From: Xenopus tropicalis | Lineage: Eukaryota; Chordata; Amphibia; Anura; Pipidae | Assembly (NCBI RefSeq): GCF_000004195.4 | Contig: NC_030681.2 | Location: 140,798,006 to 140,862,005 of the forward strand | Direction of reading: 5' to 3' | DNA length: 64,000 bases | Shown: one piece after another, positions 32,296 to 42,914 of the stretch | Layout of the letters: each line of letters begins with the position of its first letter | How positions within the stretch are numbered: position 1 is the stretch's first letter | The notes under the pieces: generated by a model | The model's input: the letters and a program-made list of their open reading frames with translations, nothing else | What the model was told of the DNA's origin: nothing | Databases searched by the model: none | Position numbers and translations under genes: made by a program

Positions 32296-32941
32296 TTAAA
32301 GGACATGTAAACCCCCCACACAAAAATTGAATCAGTGAACAGCCTCTTTGAAATCTTTCAATACCTGCCACTCTGGTTGTTCAGAGGTTAATAGTAAGGC
32401 TGTGACATCTCCTTAATCACTTGGATTTGCTTCTCCTCCTGTAACCCACTCGCACCCCTCCCTCAGGAATTTGCTTTGGCTGTTGGCTTGTGGGCATGCT
32501 CAGTTGTTCTAAGCTCACATTACTAAACACGCCCCCAGTATAGCAGCCAGTGAAGAGATGCCATTGCTGGTTCCCATAGAAACTCAGCTCTAGCTGTCTG
32601 CTTCAGTTTTGTTCTCCTGAGCTCAGCTTTACCATTACAGTGCTCAAACAAAGCAGAACTTTTATCAGAGACAGTTGTGCCTGTGTGAGCCTTTATCCTT
32701 GATGAAATGTATGCTGAATAAGGGTCTGTGTGTGTGTAGGCTGTTTGCAGATTTAAACGTAACTGATTATGTATCAGAGAAAAAATGGCCACCGGGTGAA
32801 AGCTGCTATTTGGTTTAGGAAAATGTGATGGTGCTGGCAAATGGAGGGGAAATATGCAGTACAAATTATGACATTTGGGTGGGGGAGACGTGCCCAGCTG
32901 ATATACATTGTAGGCAAATGTAGGCTTTACATGTCCTTTAA
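32296..32941. mobile_element. T2-type MITE, TTAAAGGACATGTAAA ends
   Basis: TTAAAGGACATGTAAA and TTTACATGTCCTTTAA are perfect inverses and include the TTAA target at each side. A 143-codon minus frame inside is fortuitous. Its right TTAA overlaps the target site of the next element. Confidence 0.92.
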
Positions 32942-33182
32942 GGTCCCCATACACGGGCAGATCCGCTCGCTTGGCTTACCAGGGGTAATGGGGCAGTCAT
33001 TTCAATCCGACTGAATTTTCTAACCTGGCCGATCGATATCTGCCCAATTTCAGGCCAGATATTGGTCGGCCAGGCCCCTCGTTTCTGCCCCTACACAGGC
33101 CGATAAGCTGCCGAATCAGTCCAAGGGACCAATATCGGCAGCTACAATCGGCCCGTGTATGGGGGCCTGTGTATGGGGGCCT
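32941..33182. mobile_element. PIF/Harbinger-like MITE, AGGTCCCCATACACGGG ends
   Basis: Left AGGTCCCCATACACGGGC and right CCCGTGTATGGGGGCCT, with TTA at 32938-32940 and 33183-33185, a TWA duplication. The inner arms CCGATCGATATC and ATATTGGTCGGCC pair. A short duplication of GTGTATGGGGGCC lies at the right end. Confidence 0.85.
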
Positions 33183-33189
33183 TTAGTTT

Positions 33190-34080
33190 ACAAAACAAAT
33201 CTGTGAACTAGCACCAGGGAATGGGGGACGGCAAGTTCTGCTAAATGGGCACTAAGGGGAGCGCTTTTGTGCAAATCCCTTAGTGCTCTTGCACTGGTGC
33301 CCCTAGGGGTTTGCAAATAAGCCCTTTAGAGTGGTAGTATTACAGGTGCTATGCCTATAACTGTATCATTACCTTATTCATGGGGTCCCTGTTCCCTAGG
33401 GTACTCTTTTTTATTGGGGCCTTGTTGTCTCAGGCACCCCAGTAGAAAGATTTAGGCCAAAGAGGAAGATATACATGGCTTTTGGATGCAGCGACGTTCC
33501 AGGCCTACATCTGGCCTTTTCTCAAGGCTTTTTTAATGGAGACAAGAAGGTGCTGTTTGCTATTTTTCTACATGGTTTTTGCGATGGATTGTGGCCATTG
33601 AACAGACATGCACCTACTTCTGATTGGGAGAGAGACACGGGAGCTGAATATTTAGATACTACCATGCCTGCATCACTTGCAAGATAAGCACAAGATGGCA
33701 CCCACCCATCCCATCCCTACACTACTCTTAAAATGAGGCAAATTCATTGGGGGCATGCCAGGCTCTCCAGAAATACTATTTATCTCATGATAGCATTCAA
33801 AAACAAATAAATCAAACTCCCTGACTCATATGTCTGTAGGGCACCCAGTGAAAAAACCCTAGTAAAAGCCCAATAAAAATACTAATAAAAATCCTAGTAA
33901 AATTCCTGAAATATAATATTAAGTTTTAACTGAAAATACGATGTTAAAGACTGTGGCAAATCATGTAAAGCAATACTGTTTAACTCTGAATGCCTGACAT
34001 ATGGGAGATGGTATGGTTTAAGCTGGGAAATGGATTTGTGGGATGAGGGAGCAAGATTTGTCCTGTATAAATATTCAGCA
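33190..34080. other. No convincing feature
   Basis: A 70-codon frame at 33475-33687 has no recognisable family. The remainder is unremarkable. Confidence 0.35.
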
Positions 34081-34082
34081 TT

Positions 34083-34490
34083 AGGGGAAGATTTATCAAT
34101 GTTCAAGGGTGGCGGGTTTTTTTTTTCATTAGTTTTTTTTAATGATTTGAGTTTTTTAGCTGCACAATTTGGGTTATGATTAAAAACCTCAAATGTCTGG
34201 TGTTTATTAAATGCAAAAAACCCAAAAACCCAAATTGTAAAATCCCATCTAAAAGCTTGCGAGTTTCTATAGAAGTCAATGGGAGTTGCCCTCGGCAAAG
34301 TCAAGCCATATTTTCAGTTCAACATATTTGAGTTTTATTCGAGTTTGTAAACTTGAAATCCACACAAAAAAATTGCACGAATTTACCACATTAATAAATA
34401 AGAGAGCATTCGAAATACAAGTTTATTTGATTTAGTAAACCAAACTCGAATTCACAAACTCAAAACTTGATAAATAAGCCCACTAGTCTC
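34083..34490. mobile_element. MITE with GGGGAAGATTTATCAA ends
   Basis: Left GGGGAAGATTTATCAATG and right CTTGATAAATAAGCCC are inverted. The inner arms contain AACTCGAATT and ATTCGAGTTT motifs that also pair. The 136-codon minus frame overlapping it is not a gene. Target duplication unclear. Confidence 0.65.
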
Positions 34491-34783
34491 TATGACTTTT
34501 TCTAATGGCCTTCTGTATAAATCTCACCAGTGTAGGCAGTAAGGGTGAGGGCTTGATATGTCCCCTTTTGGGCATATTGTAAGAAAAACACAACAAAAAA
34601 AGAACAACTGTGAATACTTTTCTACCTTTTACCCACCATAGTTAATTGAAATTTTTTATTTTTGCAGCAAAATTTGCAGCTTCAACAAAATGTTTGCGAA
34701 CACCATGTGTTTTGTTTCACTGGATAAAAAGAACAATCTACTGCACCAAAAGGCAGAAAAAATGCAGGTGTAATTATTATGTG

Positions 34784-34886
34784 CAATACAAATAACCTGG
34801 AGAGTACACATGTTCTTCAGTGCAACAGTGTAATAATTACACTGTTGCACTGAAGAACATGTGTACTCTCCAGGTTATTTGTATTG
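34784..34886. repeat. Perfect 103-bp palindrome
   Basis: Two 51-bp arms are exact reverse complements around a single central A at 34835; the centre reads GTGTAATAATTACAC and the outer edges CAATACAAATAACC and GGTTATTTGTATTG. Pairing stops abruptly on both sides. No terminal-repeat family in the window matches it. It could be a real cruciform-forming sequence, a very young fold-back, or an assembly artefact. Confidence 0.97.
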
Positions 34887-35082
34887 ATATTGAAGGGTGT
34901 ACAGCCAGCACGGGGCCTGTTACCTGTTGACGAGCAGGGCCGCCATCAGGGGGGCACAGGGGGTACGATCGTCCCGGGCCCGGGCGTTTTTAGCTTTAAA
35001 GGGGGCCCGGCCGCGCTGGAGTGTCCATAGCTCGGGCCCCCTTTCATCAAGCCCGGGCCCTGTCTTTAGTTGCGTCCTCCGT

Positions 35083-35164
35083 TACATCTTCGCTTTTATA
35101 TGGTTGCGCCCCGTACGTGTGACGTCAGTACGCACGGGCGCAACCTTATAAAAGCGAAGATGTA
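35083..35164. repeat. 82-bp hairpin centred on a TGACGTCA site
   Basis: TACATCTTCGCTTTTATA and TATAAAAGCGAAGATGTA are inverted, followed inward by GGTTGCGCCC and GGGCGCAACC, around GTACGTGTGACGTCAGTACG. One base in each arm is unpaired. The palindromic CRE-like TGACGTCA is at 35120-35127. Confidence 0.9.
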
Positions 35165-35429
35165 GCAGAGAGCCGCGGCAGATCTGCAGGGTCTGTGGTG
35201 GTGGAAGGTTATGAAAGTGACTTGAATAGCCATTGTGACAACATTGTAGCATATTTCCAGAACTTTGTTACAAGAAGTAAGTGATGTTGCTGGCAGGCAG
35301 AATCTGGAAATTGTGGAAATTTTTCCTCACAATGCGAGAATGCTGGCTGTCCAACACAACATATAAGCACACTTTGTGTAAACTACAAGATAATAGCCTC
35401 AAAGCCCACACACTCTGCTCATACAGCTG

Positions 35430-35790
35430 GAGGATGCGTGGAGGCCCTGGGGGAAGCTGAAGGATACTTGGGGGGGCCTGGGGGAAGCTGAAGGATGCTT
35501 GGGGGGGCCCTGGGGGAAGCTGAAGGATGCTGGGGGTGCCCTGGGGGAAGCAGGATGATGCTGTGGGGGAGCTGGAGGATGCTTGGACGCCCTGGCGGAA
35601 GCTGAAGGATACTTGGGGGGGCCCTGGGGGAAGCTGAAGGATGCTTGGGGGGGCCCTGGGGGAAGCTGAATGATGCTTGGGGGGGAGCAGGAGGATGCTT
35701 GGAGGGGCCTGAGGGAAAGCAGGAGGATGCTTGGGTGGCCTGGGAAGAAACAGGAGGACGCTGGGAGGGAGCCGAAGCATGCGGAAGGAA
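35430..35790 (+). repeat. G-rich minisatellite, about 32-bp unit
   Basis: AAGCTGAAGGATGCTTGGGG and GGGCCCTGGGGG recur at intervals of about 31-33 bp (for example 35454, 35485, 35517) for roughly ten irregular copies. Strings of four to seven Gs occur in every unit on the plus strand, so G-quadruplex formation is plausible. Minus-strand frames rich in Pro, Ser and Ala are a by-product. Confidence 0.85.
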
Positions 35791-36081
35791 GCAGTGGAGA
35801 GCAGGCCATAGTATGAGTAATTTGGGGGAGGACCACCAATGTTTAGGGGGCCCTGGGCTGGCTAGCAATGATTTAGGGGGTACCTGCCCTGGCACCAATG
35901 CAAAATGTAACCCCTGGCCACCAATGTTTAAGGGGGGCCCTGGCTACCAATGTCTGTATGTCTTTTGTATTGATGGGAGGGGTAACTGGGGGAGGGGCCA
36001 TTGGGGGTGTGGGAGGAGGGGGGCCCAGAAATTTTTTTTGTGAGGGGCCCCGTGATTTCTGATGGCGGCCCTGTTGATGAG

Positions 36082-36595
36082 TACTTTCTTTGAATACTGG
36101 AACCTACGGCAGGACTCTGAATTTTTAATTATTATGTGCCCCTTGCCTTCCACAACAACCATTGGGATGGCAGACCTCTCCAGCCTCTCATATCTCTAAG
36201 GAGCTGACTAGATGCCCTATTTGGAAGACAATGGAAACATTTTCATTCCATAACGAACAGTTGTAGAATAGTGAAAAGAAGCTTTTCTAACAAGGCTGTG
36301 CAATGTATATGCTATTGCAGGGCTGAAAACACTTTCACAGCAGAAAATGTTGGGGGAATTTTCTTAGAATTGTCTGCTATCTACAAACAAAATGCTTTTG
36401 TCTGTATGAGGCAGTCTCCTCAACCTTATTTATTTGTCTGCTAACTACACAAATTCTGCAGTCATTGTTTAAAATTTGAATCCTCAAGTTTCGTCATTGC
36501 AAAACAGAACCTGAGAAGGCAGTAGACAAATATTATTACTATTTTGTATACAAAGCAGTCTTCCAAACCTAATGGACAATGTTCACCTTGCGTCT
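36082..36595. other. Mostly unique; contains one edge of a dispersed repeat
   Basis: ATGAGGCAGTCTCCTCAACC near 36405-36424 is the inverse of the 44-bp repeat at 5938 and 6196. Nothing else is recognised. Confidence 0.45.
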
Positions 36596-36603
36596 CCATT
36601 TAG

Positions 36604-36883
36604 TGGGGATGAAACGAATCCAGGATTTGGTTTGGGATTCGGCCATGATTCGCCCTTTTTCAGCAGGATTCGGATTCACCCGAATCCATGTTCCTCTTAA
36701 AATCATGTGATTTTTTGTCCCATAAGCACAGAAGTTGAACCACGAAGAACGCAATTCTGTTTAACCCTTCCACAACCTTATTTGCACATGCAACTTAGGA
36801 TTCGGAATGGTATTCGGCTGAATCTTTCATGAAGGATTCAGGGTTTAGCCGAGTCCCAAAAGAGTGGATTTGGTGCATCCCTA
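36604..36883. mobile_element. hAT-type MITE, TAGGGATGCACC-like ends
   Basis: Ends TGGGGATGAAACGAATCC and GGATTTGGTGCATCCCTA are inverted, with 8-bp flanks CCATTTAG (36596-36603) and CCATTTGG (36884-36891) matching at 7 of 8. The interior repeats GATTCGG/CCGAATC words. Similar GGATGCACCGAAT-ended repeats are widespread in fish and frogs. Confidence 0.85.
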
Positions 36884-37089
36884 CCATTTGGTCTACTGAA
36901 AACGCATAGAAGGGCATATATTAGCTACAAAAATGATCATTCAGATTGGCAGTGTTATAAATGAAGAAAGGCATCTACAAGAGATTTTGATTATAAAAAG
37001 GTTTTGTTTTTGTGTGATTTAAATAATGTTTTGGAAGAACTTCTTACTCAAACCACTCTACGAAATGAAGTTCCGCCATGAAGGACATC

Positions 37090-37285
37090 TCTACAGAGTA
37101 AAGCAATTTAGACAGCAAGGCCAGTAAAAACTGCCTATTGGCCCAGTGCTGACAGGCCATGTATATACATTAACAAGGGCAAGGACAAATAGTTTCAACA
37201 AAAGTAGGATGTTGATCCGGGATGAAATCCAATTGCCATTTTTGGACTCAGGAAGGGATTTTCGCTTTCCATAGACCAAAGGCCG
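37090..37285 (+). mobile_element. Possible CR1-type LINE 3'-UTR fragment
   Basis: GTTGATCCGGGATGAAATCC, CAATTGCCATTTTTGGACTC and AGGAAGGGATTTTCGC follow the same order as the better preserved fragment at 42355-42910. Diverged, with no coding part and no tail. Confidence 0.4.
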
Positions 37286-37289
37286 ATCT

Positions 37290-38420
37290 TGATGAACATA
37301 AATATATCTTCTCTTAACTCAGCAGTTTAGTAGCTATTGATAAGACTGATTTATTTCATGAGCTGATTAATGGGATCTGTGATCTTGAAGCAAATTCATC
37401 TTTTCTCTATTGGGACAAATGAGTACAAGGGAAATGATTTTGCCCTAATTCCCAGGATTTTGTGCAATATAAATACCAGCAGACAGCCCTATATACAAAT
37501 AGGGATGGGATTAAAGGTGGTCATATTTATATTAGGAGTAAGGATGGGAGGCAAGATACAATGTAATGCTTTTGTCATCTATGTCCAAACACAAGTGACC
37601 AAGGCAGACACCAGCATATTATTAGGGACCTCAGTTGTCTATTTGTGCAGTGTGGTCAACAGACTGAATGGTGCAGACCACAGCTGTTGGGTTGTGGGCC
37701 CAGGGACAAAAGTCTAACCAGTCTAACTTGTAGTCTAACCAGTGACACTTTAACCCCCTGTTGAACAACAGAGGCTCCATTACAATTGCAGTCATTATAC
37801 AAGCACTTTTCTATATTTGTGCTGGGCAACAGTGGATCCATCTCACTTACTTTTCCAAAAGTGCACCTATTGATGCAGGGGACCCTGAAGCTACCTCCAC
37901 CTTCAAGATGGTGGTTATTCTAGGGTCCCCTCCTTAAACTGCATCAATAGGCCAAGCAGATTTGTGGATTATGACAATGTCACTTTAACAATGAGTGTAG
38001 GAAATGACTCAGTTCCTGACTAGGGAAATTGCATCCAATTTATCAAATATAAGTCAGCTTTGACAGCCTTCATTGCCTCGGGTGCAACCACTCCACGTTG
38101 CCACAATTACATTATAATTATGGGGGTAAATGTAGTATTCTGGGTGAAAAACATGGCAAATTGAATCTGAAATTGAACTTTGCACATTGCCCTACTATAA
38201 CTTGACGTTGATCTTTAATCTTTCTATCCATCTATTCTTCTTAAATACAACTGCTGCGATCCACAGCCCACTATGTTTGGAGCTTTGGGAAGCCACAACC
38301 TTTTAAACCCCCCAATGATACCTCTGGCTCATACTTAAACCCAGACATTTGTACAAAGACCAACAAGTTTATTACCTGTTTCCCAGTTGATAGATTTTGG
38401 GCTCTCCTACAACAAAACTA
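37290..38420. other. No convincing feature
   Basis: A 115-codon frame at 37370-37717 lacks domains and splice context. The rest is unremarkable. Confidence 0.35.
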
Positions 38421-38424
38421 GATG

Positions 38425-38455
38425 ATATCCTTGCCCCGAAGAGCTTACAATTGAT
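38425..38455 (-). repeat. Short L2-like tail fragment
   Basis: CCTTGCCCCGAAGAGCTTAC followed by AATTG matches the conserved core of the L2-like tails at 25328 and 57000. Only about 30 bp remain. Confidence 0.4.
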
Positions 38456-38459
38456 AAGA

Positions 38460-39190
38460 GCTGTAAAGTGCTCTTGTTTCAACATGTCCTTATAAAGTGT
38501 GAGCCATATGCTTTAGCAGGCAGCCAACATCACATTCCTATAAAGCCATGCAAGTTGCTTTTATTTCGGAGAACATGTTGTAACACTGGCAGGGCTCTTT
38601 GAACTTTGCTTAAACACTCAATAAGGTGCAGAGAATGTTTCCAGATTCATTATAAAGGAGCCCAGGAACATTCCATATCATCTCCAAAACCTTCTGCCCT
38701 ACCATGACCTTTTATTGAAGAGCAATTTGTCTGTGGGTTCAATGGTTCTGTCAGAGGAGGAACCTTTGTCGAATGATCTATGGTGCAGTTTCACTCCATG
38801 GGCTTTCTACCCTAGTGAGCCTCCTAACAAGCCGCTGATCAGTAGATGTTTACTGGACTGTCCCAAAGCATGACGCGGACTGACCACAATGAAAGGGTGA
38901 CAATCTAGTAATTAACATACCATGCGCCCGACAAACAAAAGCCCCAGTCAAATGGGCAGGTTTGTAAACTGAAACGAGGAGCATAATATGGTTTAGTTCA
39001 CATATGTCTTTTCTGTTTGATCAGAGAACATTCTGTTTTATCTTCTTCTCTCCCTCTCCTTCAGTGCCCCGCGTTCTGCCTTCTGCCTTCAAATTATATC
39101 TATTCATTACATTTCCCATGCCTCCCCTGCATTATTCATTTTATGAGATCACCCCGCTAATTTGTATCAATGAGGTAACCATGGAAACTG
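38460..39190. promoter_or_regulatory. Candidate conserved non-coding stretch with an RFX-like X-box
   Basis: Repeat-free and compositionally balanced. GTAACCATGGAAAC (39175-39188) fits the palindromic RFX X-box pattern. Nearby are CTAGTAATTAACATACC, GGTTTGTAAACTGAAAC (forkhead-like) and CATTATTCATTTTATGAG. A pyrimidine-rich tract ending TTCAG at 39064 and a GAG|GTAACC at 39174 could alternatively bound a 110-bp exon. I favour regulatory DNA, with low certainty. Confidence 0.28.
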
Positions 39191-39624
39191 AGAAAGGGTT
39201 TTTTTTTTTTTGGTGTTGTTATTAAAATGTACAACATATTTTACCTTGAAGACTGCACAGAAATGTGGTGCTTGGGATTTATTTCCCGGGTCATATTTAT
39301 TTATACATTTGAGTCACCCACTTATCTTGTGGATTGCAATGTGATAAACAGGACAGGGGAATAATATTTCCAAATGCCAAAGAACAGTGGGAAGAAGAGT
39401 ATAGCCTTAAAGATAATTGTATAAACAAATAAGGGCTCATTTACTAATGGGGTGCAAAAAATATGCCACTAGTTTTACCCTTAATTCGATATTATTTTCC
39501 AGAATTCTATATGCTATAATTGATACCTGAATGTCAAATACCAATATTTACCCCAGTAAACTGAATCCTAACAGTGCAATTTGCACCTACAAGGGAAAGG
39601 GATGAAATGGGGATGGGACTAGGC

Positions 39625-39805
39625 TTGCTACCTGCCATTTTTAAACCAGGACTGCCAGTTTTCAGAATGGCTGGCCGAATCAAAGCTGCCTGCCCAGTTT
39701 TCCTAATTGCCACGTCATAACCCTGTCCCTAACTTCATTGACTCCACCCACAATGTTGTCGACCCCACCCCTGTGACAAAAGAGGCCAACTCTAGCTAGG
39801 ACCTA
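39625..39805. mobile_element. Degraded GGGTTGCCAC-type MITE
   Basis: CTAGGCTTGCTACCTGCC at the left and GAGGCCAACTCTAG at the right are weakly inverted, and the interior resembles the elements near 41937 and 60945. Low confidence on limits. Confidence 0.4.
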
Positions 39806-39863
39806 GGTGTATTTACTGCTGAGAAAAGGCAAGTGTTAAGTACAGGGCTCCCTTGTGCTAGAG

Positions 39864-40171
39864 CAGGGGTCCCCAACCTTTTTTTACCTGTGAGCCACAG
39901 TTAAATGTAAAAAGAGTTGGGGAGCAACACAAGCATCATAAAAGTTCCTGGGTGTGCCAAATAAGGGCCATTATTGGTTATATGGTATTCCCTATATGAC
40001 TGGCAGCCTACAGGAACCTCTGTTTGGCAGTACCCCTGGTTTTTATGCAACCAAAACTTGCCTCCAAGCCAGGAATTCAAAAATAAGCACCTGGTTTGGG
40101 GGCACTGAGAGCAACATCCAAGGGGTTGGGGAGCAACATGTTGGCCCTGAGCCACTGGTTGGGGATCACTG
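39864..40171. mobile_element. CAGTGATCCCCAACC-family hAT-type MITE, inverted copy
   Basis: Begins CAGGGGTCCCCAACC and ends GGTTGGGGATCACTG, opposite orientation to 8610. Flanking 8-mers TGCTAGAG (39856-39863) and TGCTAGAA (40172-40179) match at 7 of 8. Length 308 bp. Confidence 0.92.
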
Positions 40172-40179
40172 TGCTAGAA

Positions 40180-40637
40180 TATGCTGGGTCTTGTGCCTCA
40201 TGTACCAAAGTAGGTGCAACCATCAAATGAACACATGGCACTTATATAGTCCATTGCTTGTGGTTTAGAATGTGATAAAAGATAAGTGTGTCAAAAGGTA
40301 GGAAAGGCAAATTTGGCAAGATATGATTGAAGAAAGGGAGGGCTGGGACCACCTGTTGTAGGATTTAAGGGGTAATTTACAATGTGGAAGGCAAACTGCA
40401 AAATAATAGGGTGCAATCTGCCATGTTTCTGCACTTCGAACCCTGCCTAGGTAAACCATTTTGGAGCGCAGTGACCTATGTTTGCCCCATTAATACAGCA
40501 CTGCCTGTTTGGCAGAGGTGTATTCATGAGGGGTTGGTGTAGGGCACATAGGTAGATTTTTTGGTGTTAGGTGCAGAATGTGGCCTGAAGCCAGACAGAA
40601 ATGCTCTTTAAATGGGGTTCGATTTTGCACCCCTCAG
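40180..40637. other. No convincing feature
   Basis: A stretch around CAGCACTGCCTGTTTGGCAG and GTATTCATGAGGGGTTGG has looser echoes near 45070 and 60780, suggesting an old dispersed repeat, but ends cannot be set. Confidence 0.35.
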
Positions 40638-40745
40638 CAGGGTCGGACTAGGAGGCCCACCGGGGTCACCCACCCAACATGGTCAGAGGAGGAACGGTCG
40701 GCCTGGGGAGTGCTGGCAAGGGTTGGGTCTGTCCGATCCTACCCC
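40638..40745. mobile_element. CAGGGTCGGACTAGG hAT-type MITE, partial or short
   Basis: Left end CAGGGTCGGACTAGG matches the element at 57493; the right end near GGTCTGTCCGATCCTAC is a diverged inverse. No secure target duplication. Confidence 0.5.
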
Positions 40746-40759
40746 TTAGTGCTCTTGCA

Positions 40760-41930
40760 TTTCTTTCCAGGTAAATTACCCCTTTTATCCATTTATCCTT
40801 AAGCAAAAAGTTTAGCAGAAACTCCCCCATGGAGTTGGAAGGGGTTGGATAACATACTGTAGGGGTGGATACCTGCCCAGAAAGGTAGAAGGGCTATTTT
40901 GGAGAGTTAATCGCTGGGATTCACATAGCCCAAAAACGCAATATTAATGTAACGGGAACTGATTAAGGTACATTTTTGTCCAACCTTAAACTTTTAGGAC
41001 GACAACTGATTTACAAAAAGTGCCAATGGCGACCAGGTATTTTATAACTTGTATTTAAAACTATGTAATTTGCTACCTTTGCCCAAAGTATTTGTATATT
41101 CAGTACACAGGGACTCATTTACATTATAGGCAAATAGCTTGTACCTGTATATTAATATCAAGTGCTTTTGTATGAAGTTGTGAGTGTGTGCGGTGTTATT
41201 AAATGAGCCCTACACTCTCTTACTAACTGATATTGCAAGTGAAATATACATAATTACCCTTCCCCCATAAACTGTAATTACTGTTCAGTTCAATTAAGGG
41301 TGATAATCTTAAAACAATAGCGTATAATGTAAGCCCCTGAATCCTACGATATATTTATAAGGAATGTTCACCATTTATTTTCCTTCCCGTCTATAATGAT
41401 AGAGCTTGTTGTGTCAGCTGCCTTCCAACAGTAGGACGGTGATTGCCTGTTACATCTTGTCTTGCGCCGAGGAATGCGAGGGGCTATCCCAGAAGCTTTT
41501 CATGTTCCTAACAGACATTAATCAGTATCATTCTGTGCGTGGTACAGAGAAGCACAAAACCCCTGTGATTTGGAACTGGGAAATGGGAAACTATGGGAAA
41601 GGAAATGTTCTCTCCCAGTGCTGTCTGTGTGTTCCCAGTAAGGGTTTGTTCAGAGACAGTTTGAGTTGCGTAACCTCAACACCTGCCCAAGTACTTAGCA
41701 AGCTCCCAAAGCCACAAATAACTGGGATATGTACTGAACAGCGAGGGTGTTGATAGCTTAGTAAGAAACACAGGCAATATGGGATCAGCCTCACCAGTTT
41801 GTGCTACAGTGAGAGGCACAGTTATCAGAACCAATGTAGCCAGCGGCCATGGAACATTTGAAAATGAAATGTTCAATGGTTGTCAATGGGTAGACATGTT
41901 CACCCAAGTACCCATGGAAATATGCAGGGG
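40760..41930. other. No convincing feature; one small possible MITE
   Basis: GGGACTCATTTACATTA (41109) and TTATTAAATGAGCCCTAC (about 41196-41213) form weak inverted ends of a roughly 105-bp unit. A 115-codon frame at 41406-41753 has no domain signature. Confidence 0.35.
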
Positions 41931-41936
41931 TACCAA

Positions 41937-42106
41937 GGGTTGCCACATGTCCGGTATTTGACCCACCTAGTCAGGGCTGGCACCGGTATTACAGATTTGC
42001 CCATTGAGGCCACCGATTTCCCCACCCCTTATGTCATGGCTCTGCACCCCAAATGTCTCACCCCCCAATCCAAAGGCTGGTATTGCCACAAAACGAGGCA
42101 ACCCTA
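41937..42106. mobile_element. GGGTTGCCAC-type MITE
   Basis: AGGGTTGCCACATGTCCGG at the left and GAGGCAACCCTAG at the right are inverted; GGTATTACAGATTTGCCC and GGCTGGTATTGCCAC are inner landmarks. A related unit at about 60945-61083 ends GGTGGCAACCCTA. Target duplication uncertain. Confidence 0.55.
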
Positions 42107-42354
42107 GTTGCACCATGTGTCACGATAACACTAAGCCATAGTAAAGAGCATTTGGTTACTAACCAAATACCAGCCCAAGCAGGTTATATTAAGCACTGAG
42201 AGATATGGGAGGTACTGTAGAAAATGGAGGAAGCACCAGTGCCTGTTTAGTGGAGGTGAGCGAACTTGGTTCACAGCAAGGGCAAACAAAGTTTTAAGCT
42301 GTATTAAAAGGGGTATATTCACGGGAGGAGGGGGTTATTCTTCCCCTTCTTGCC

Positions 42355-42910
42355 CCATCTAGAATATGCTGTTCCGTTTTGGTCTCCAGTGCTCAAACGG
42401 GACATTACTGAGTTAGAGAGGGTCCAGAGAAGGGCAACTAAGCTGGTAAAGGGTATGGAAAGTCTCAGTTATGAAGAAAAACTGGCCGGGTTGGGTTTGT
42501 TTACACTGGAGAAGAGGCGCTTAAGGTAGGATATGATTACAGTAAGTATAAATATATAAGGAGATCATATAATAACCTTTCTAATGCTTTATTTACCAGT
42601 AGGTCCTTCCAGCAGACACGAGGGCACCCATTAAGAAAGTTGGTTCCATTTAAATTTTTGGAAAGGGTTGGATGGCTTTTTAGCAAGTGAGAAAATACAC
42701 GGTTAATGAAAATAGCCCTCAGTACAAATTTCATCCAGGGACTGGTCCAATCGCCATCTTGGAGTTGGGAAAGAAATGTTTTTCCCCTCTGAGGCACATT
42801 GGAGAGGCTTCAGAAGGGTTTTTTTTGCCTTCCTCTGAATCAAATAGCAGTTAGGCAGGTTTCATATAGACATAAAAGGATGAACTTGAGCCTAAATTAC
42901 TATGTTAAAT
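42355..42910 (+). mobile_element. CR1-type LINE 3' fragment
   Basis: Translates in pieces to the CR1 C-terminal region: [11 protein letters not shown] then [20 protein letters not shown] and [12 protein letters not shown], equivalent to residues upstream of the end of the element at 52613. Internal stops and frame breaks are present. The 3' UTR follows (GGGACTGGTCCAATCGCCAT, CCCCTCTGAGGCACATTGGA, GCCTTCCTCTGAATC) and ends near GAACTTGAGCCTAAATTACT. It is a different subfamily from the 52613 element, with its own UTR. Confidence 0.85.
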
Positions 42911-42914
42911 GTGC

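Larger units (their letters stand above)
34935..36073. mobile_element. GC-rich hAT-type non-autonomous element, CAGGGCCGCCATCAG ends
   Basis: Left CAGGGCCGCCATCAGGGG and right TTCTGATGGCGGCCCTG are inverted; flanks TTGACGAG (34927-34934) and TTGATGAG (36074-36081) match at 7 of 8. GGGCCC-type runs sit at both ends. The interior holds a CRE-centred hairpin and a G-rich minisatellite. No transposase; long frames on both strands reflect the low-complexity array. Confidence 0.9.

Noticed and set aside
35268..35898. Three overlapping minus-strand frames rich in Pro, Ser and Ala
   Set aside because: All three cover the G-rich minisatellite; all frames are open because of low complexity.
37370..37717. 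115-codon frame as a possible exon
   Set aside because: No recognisable domain, no paired splice signals, and the length is compatible with chance in this composition.
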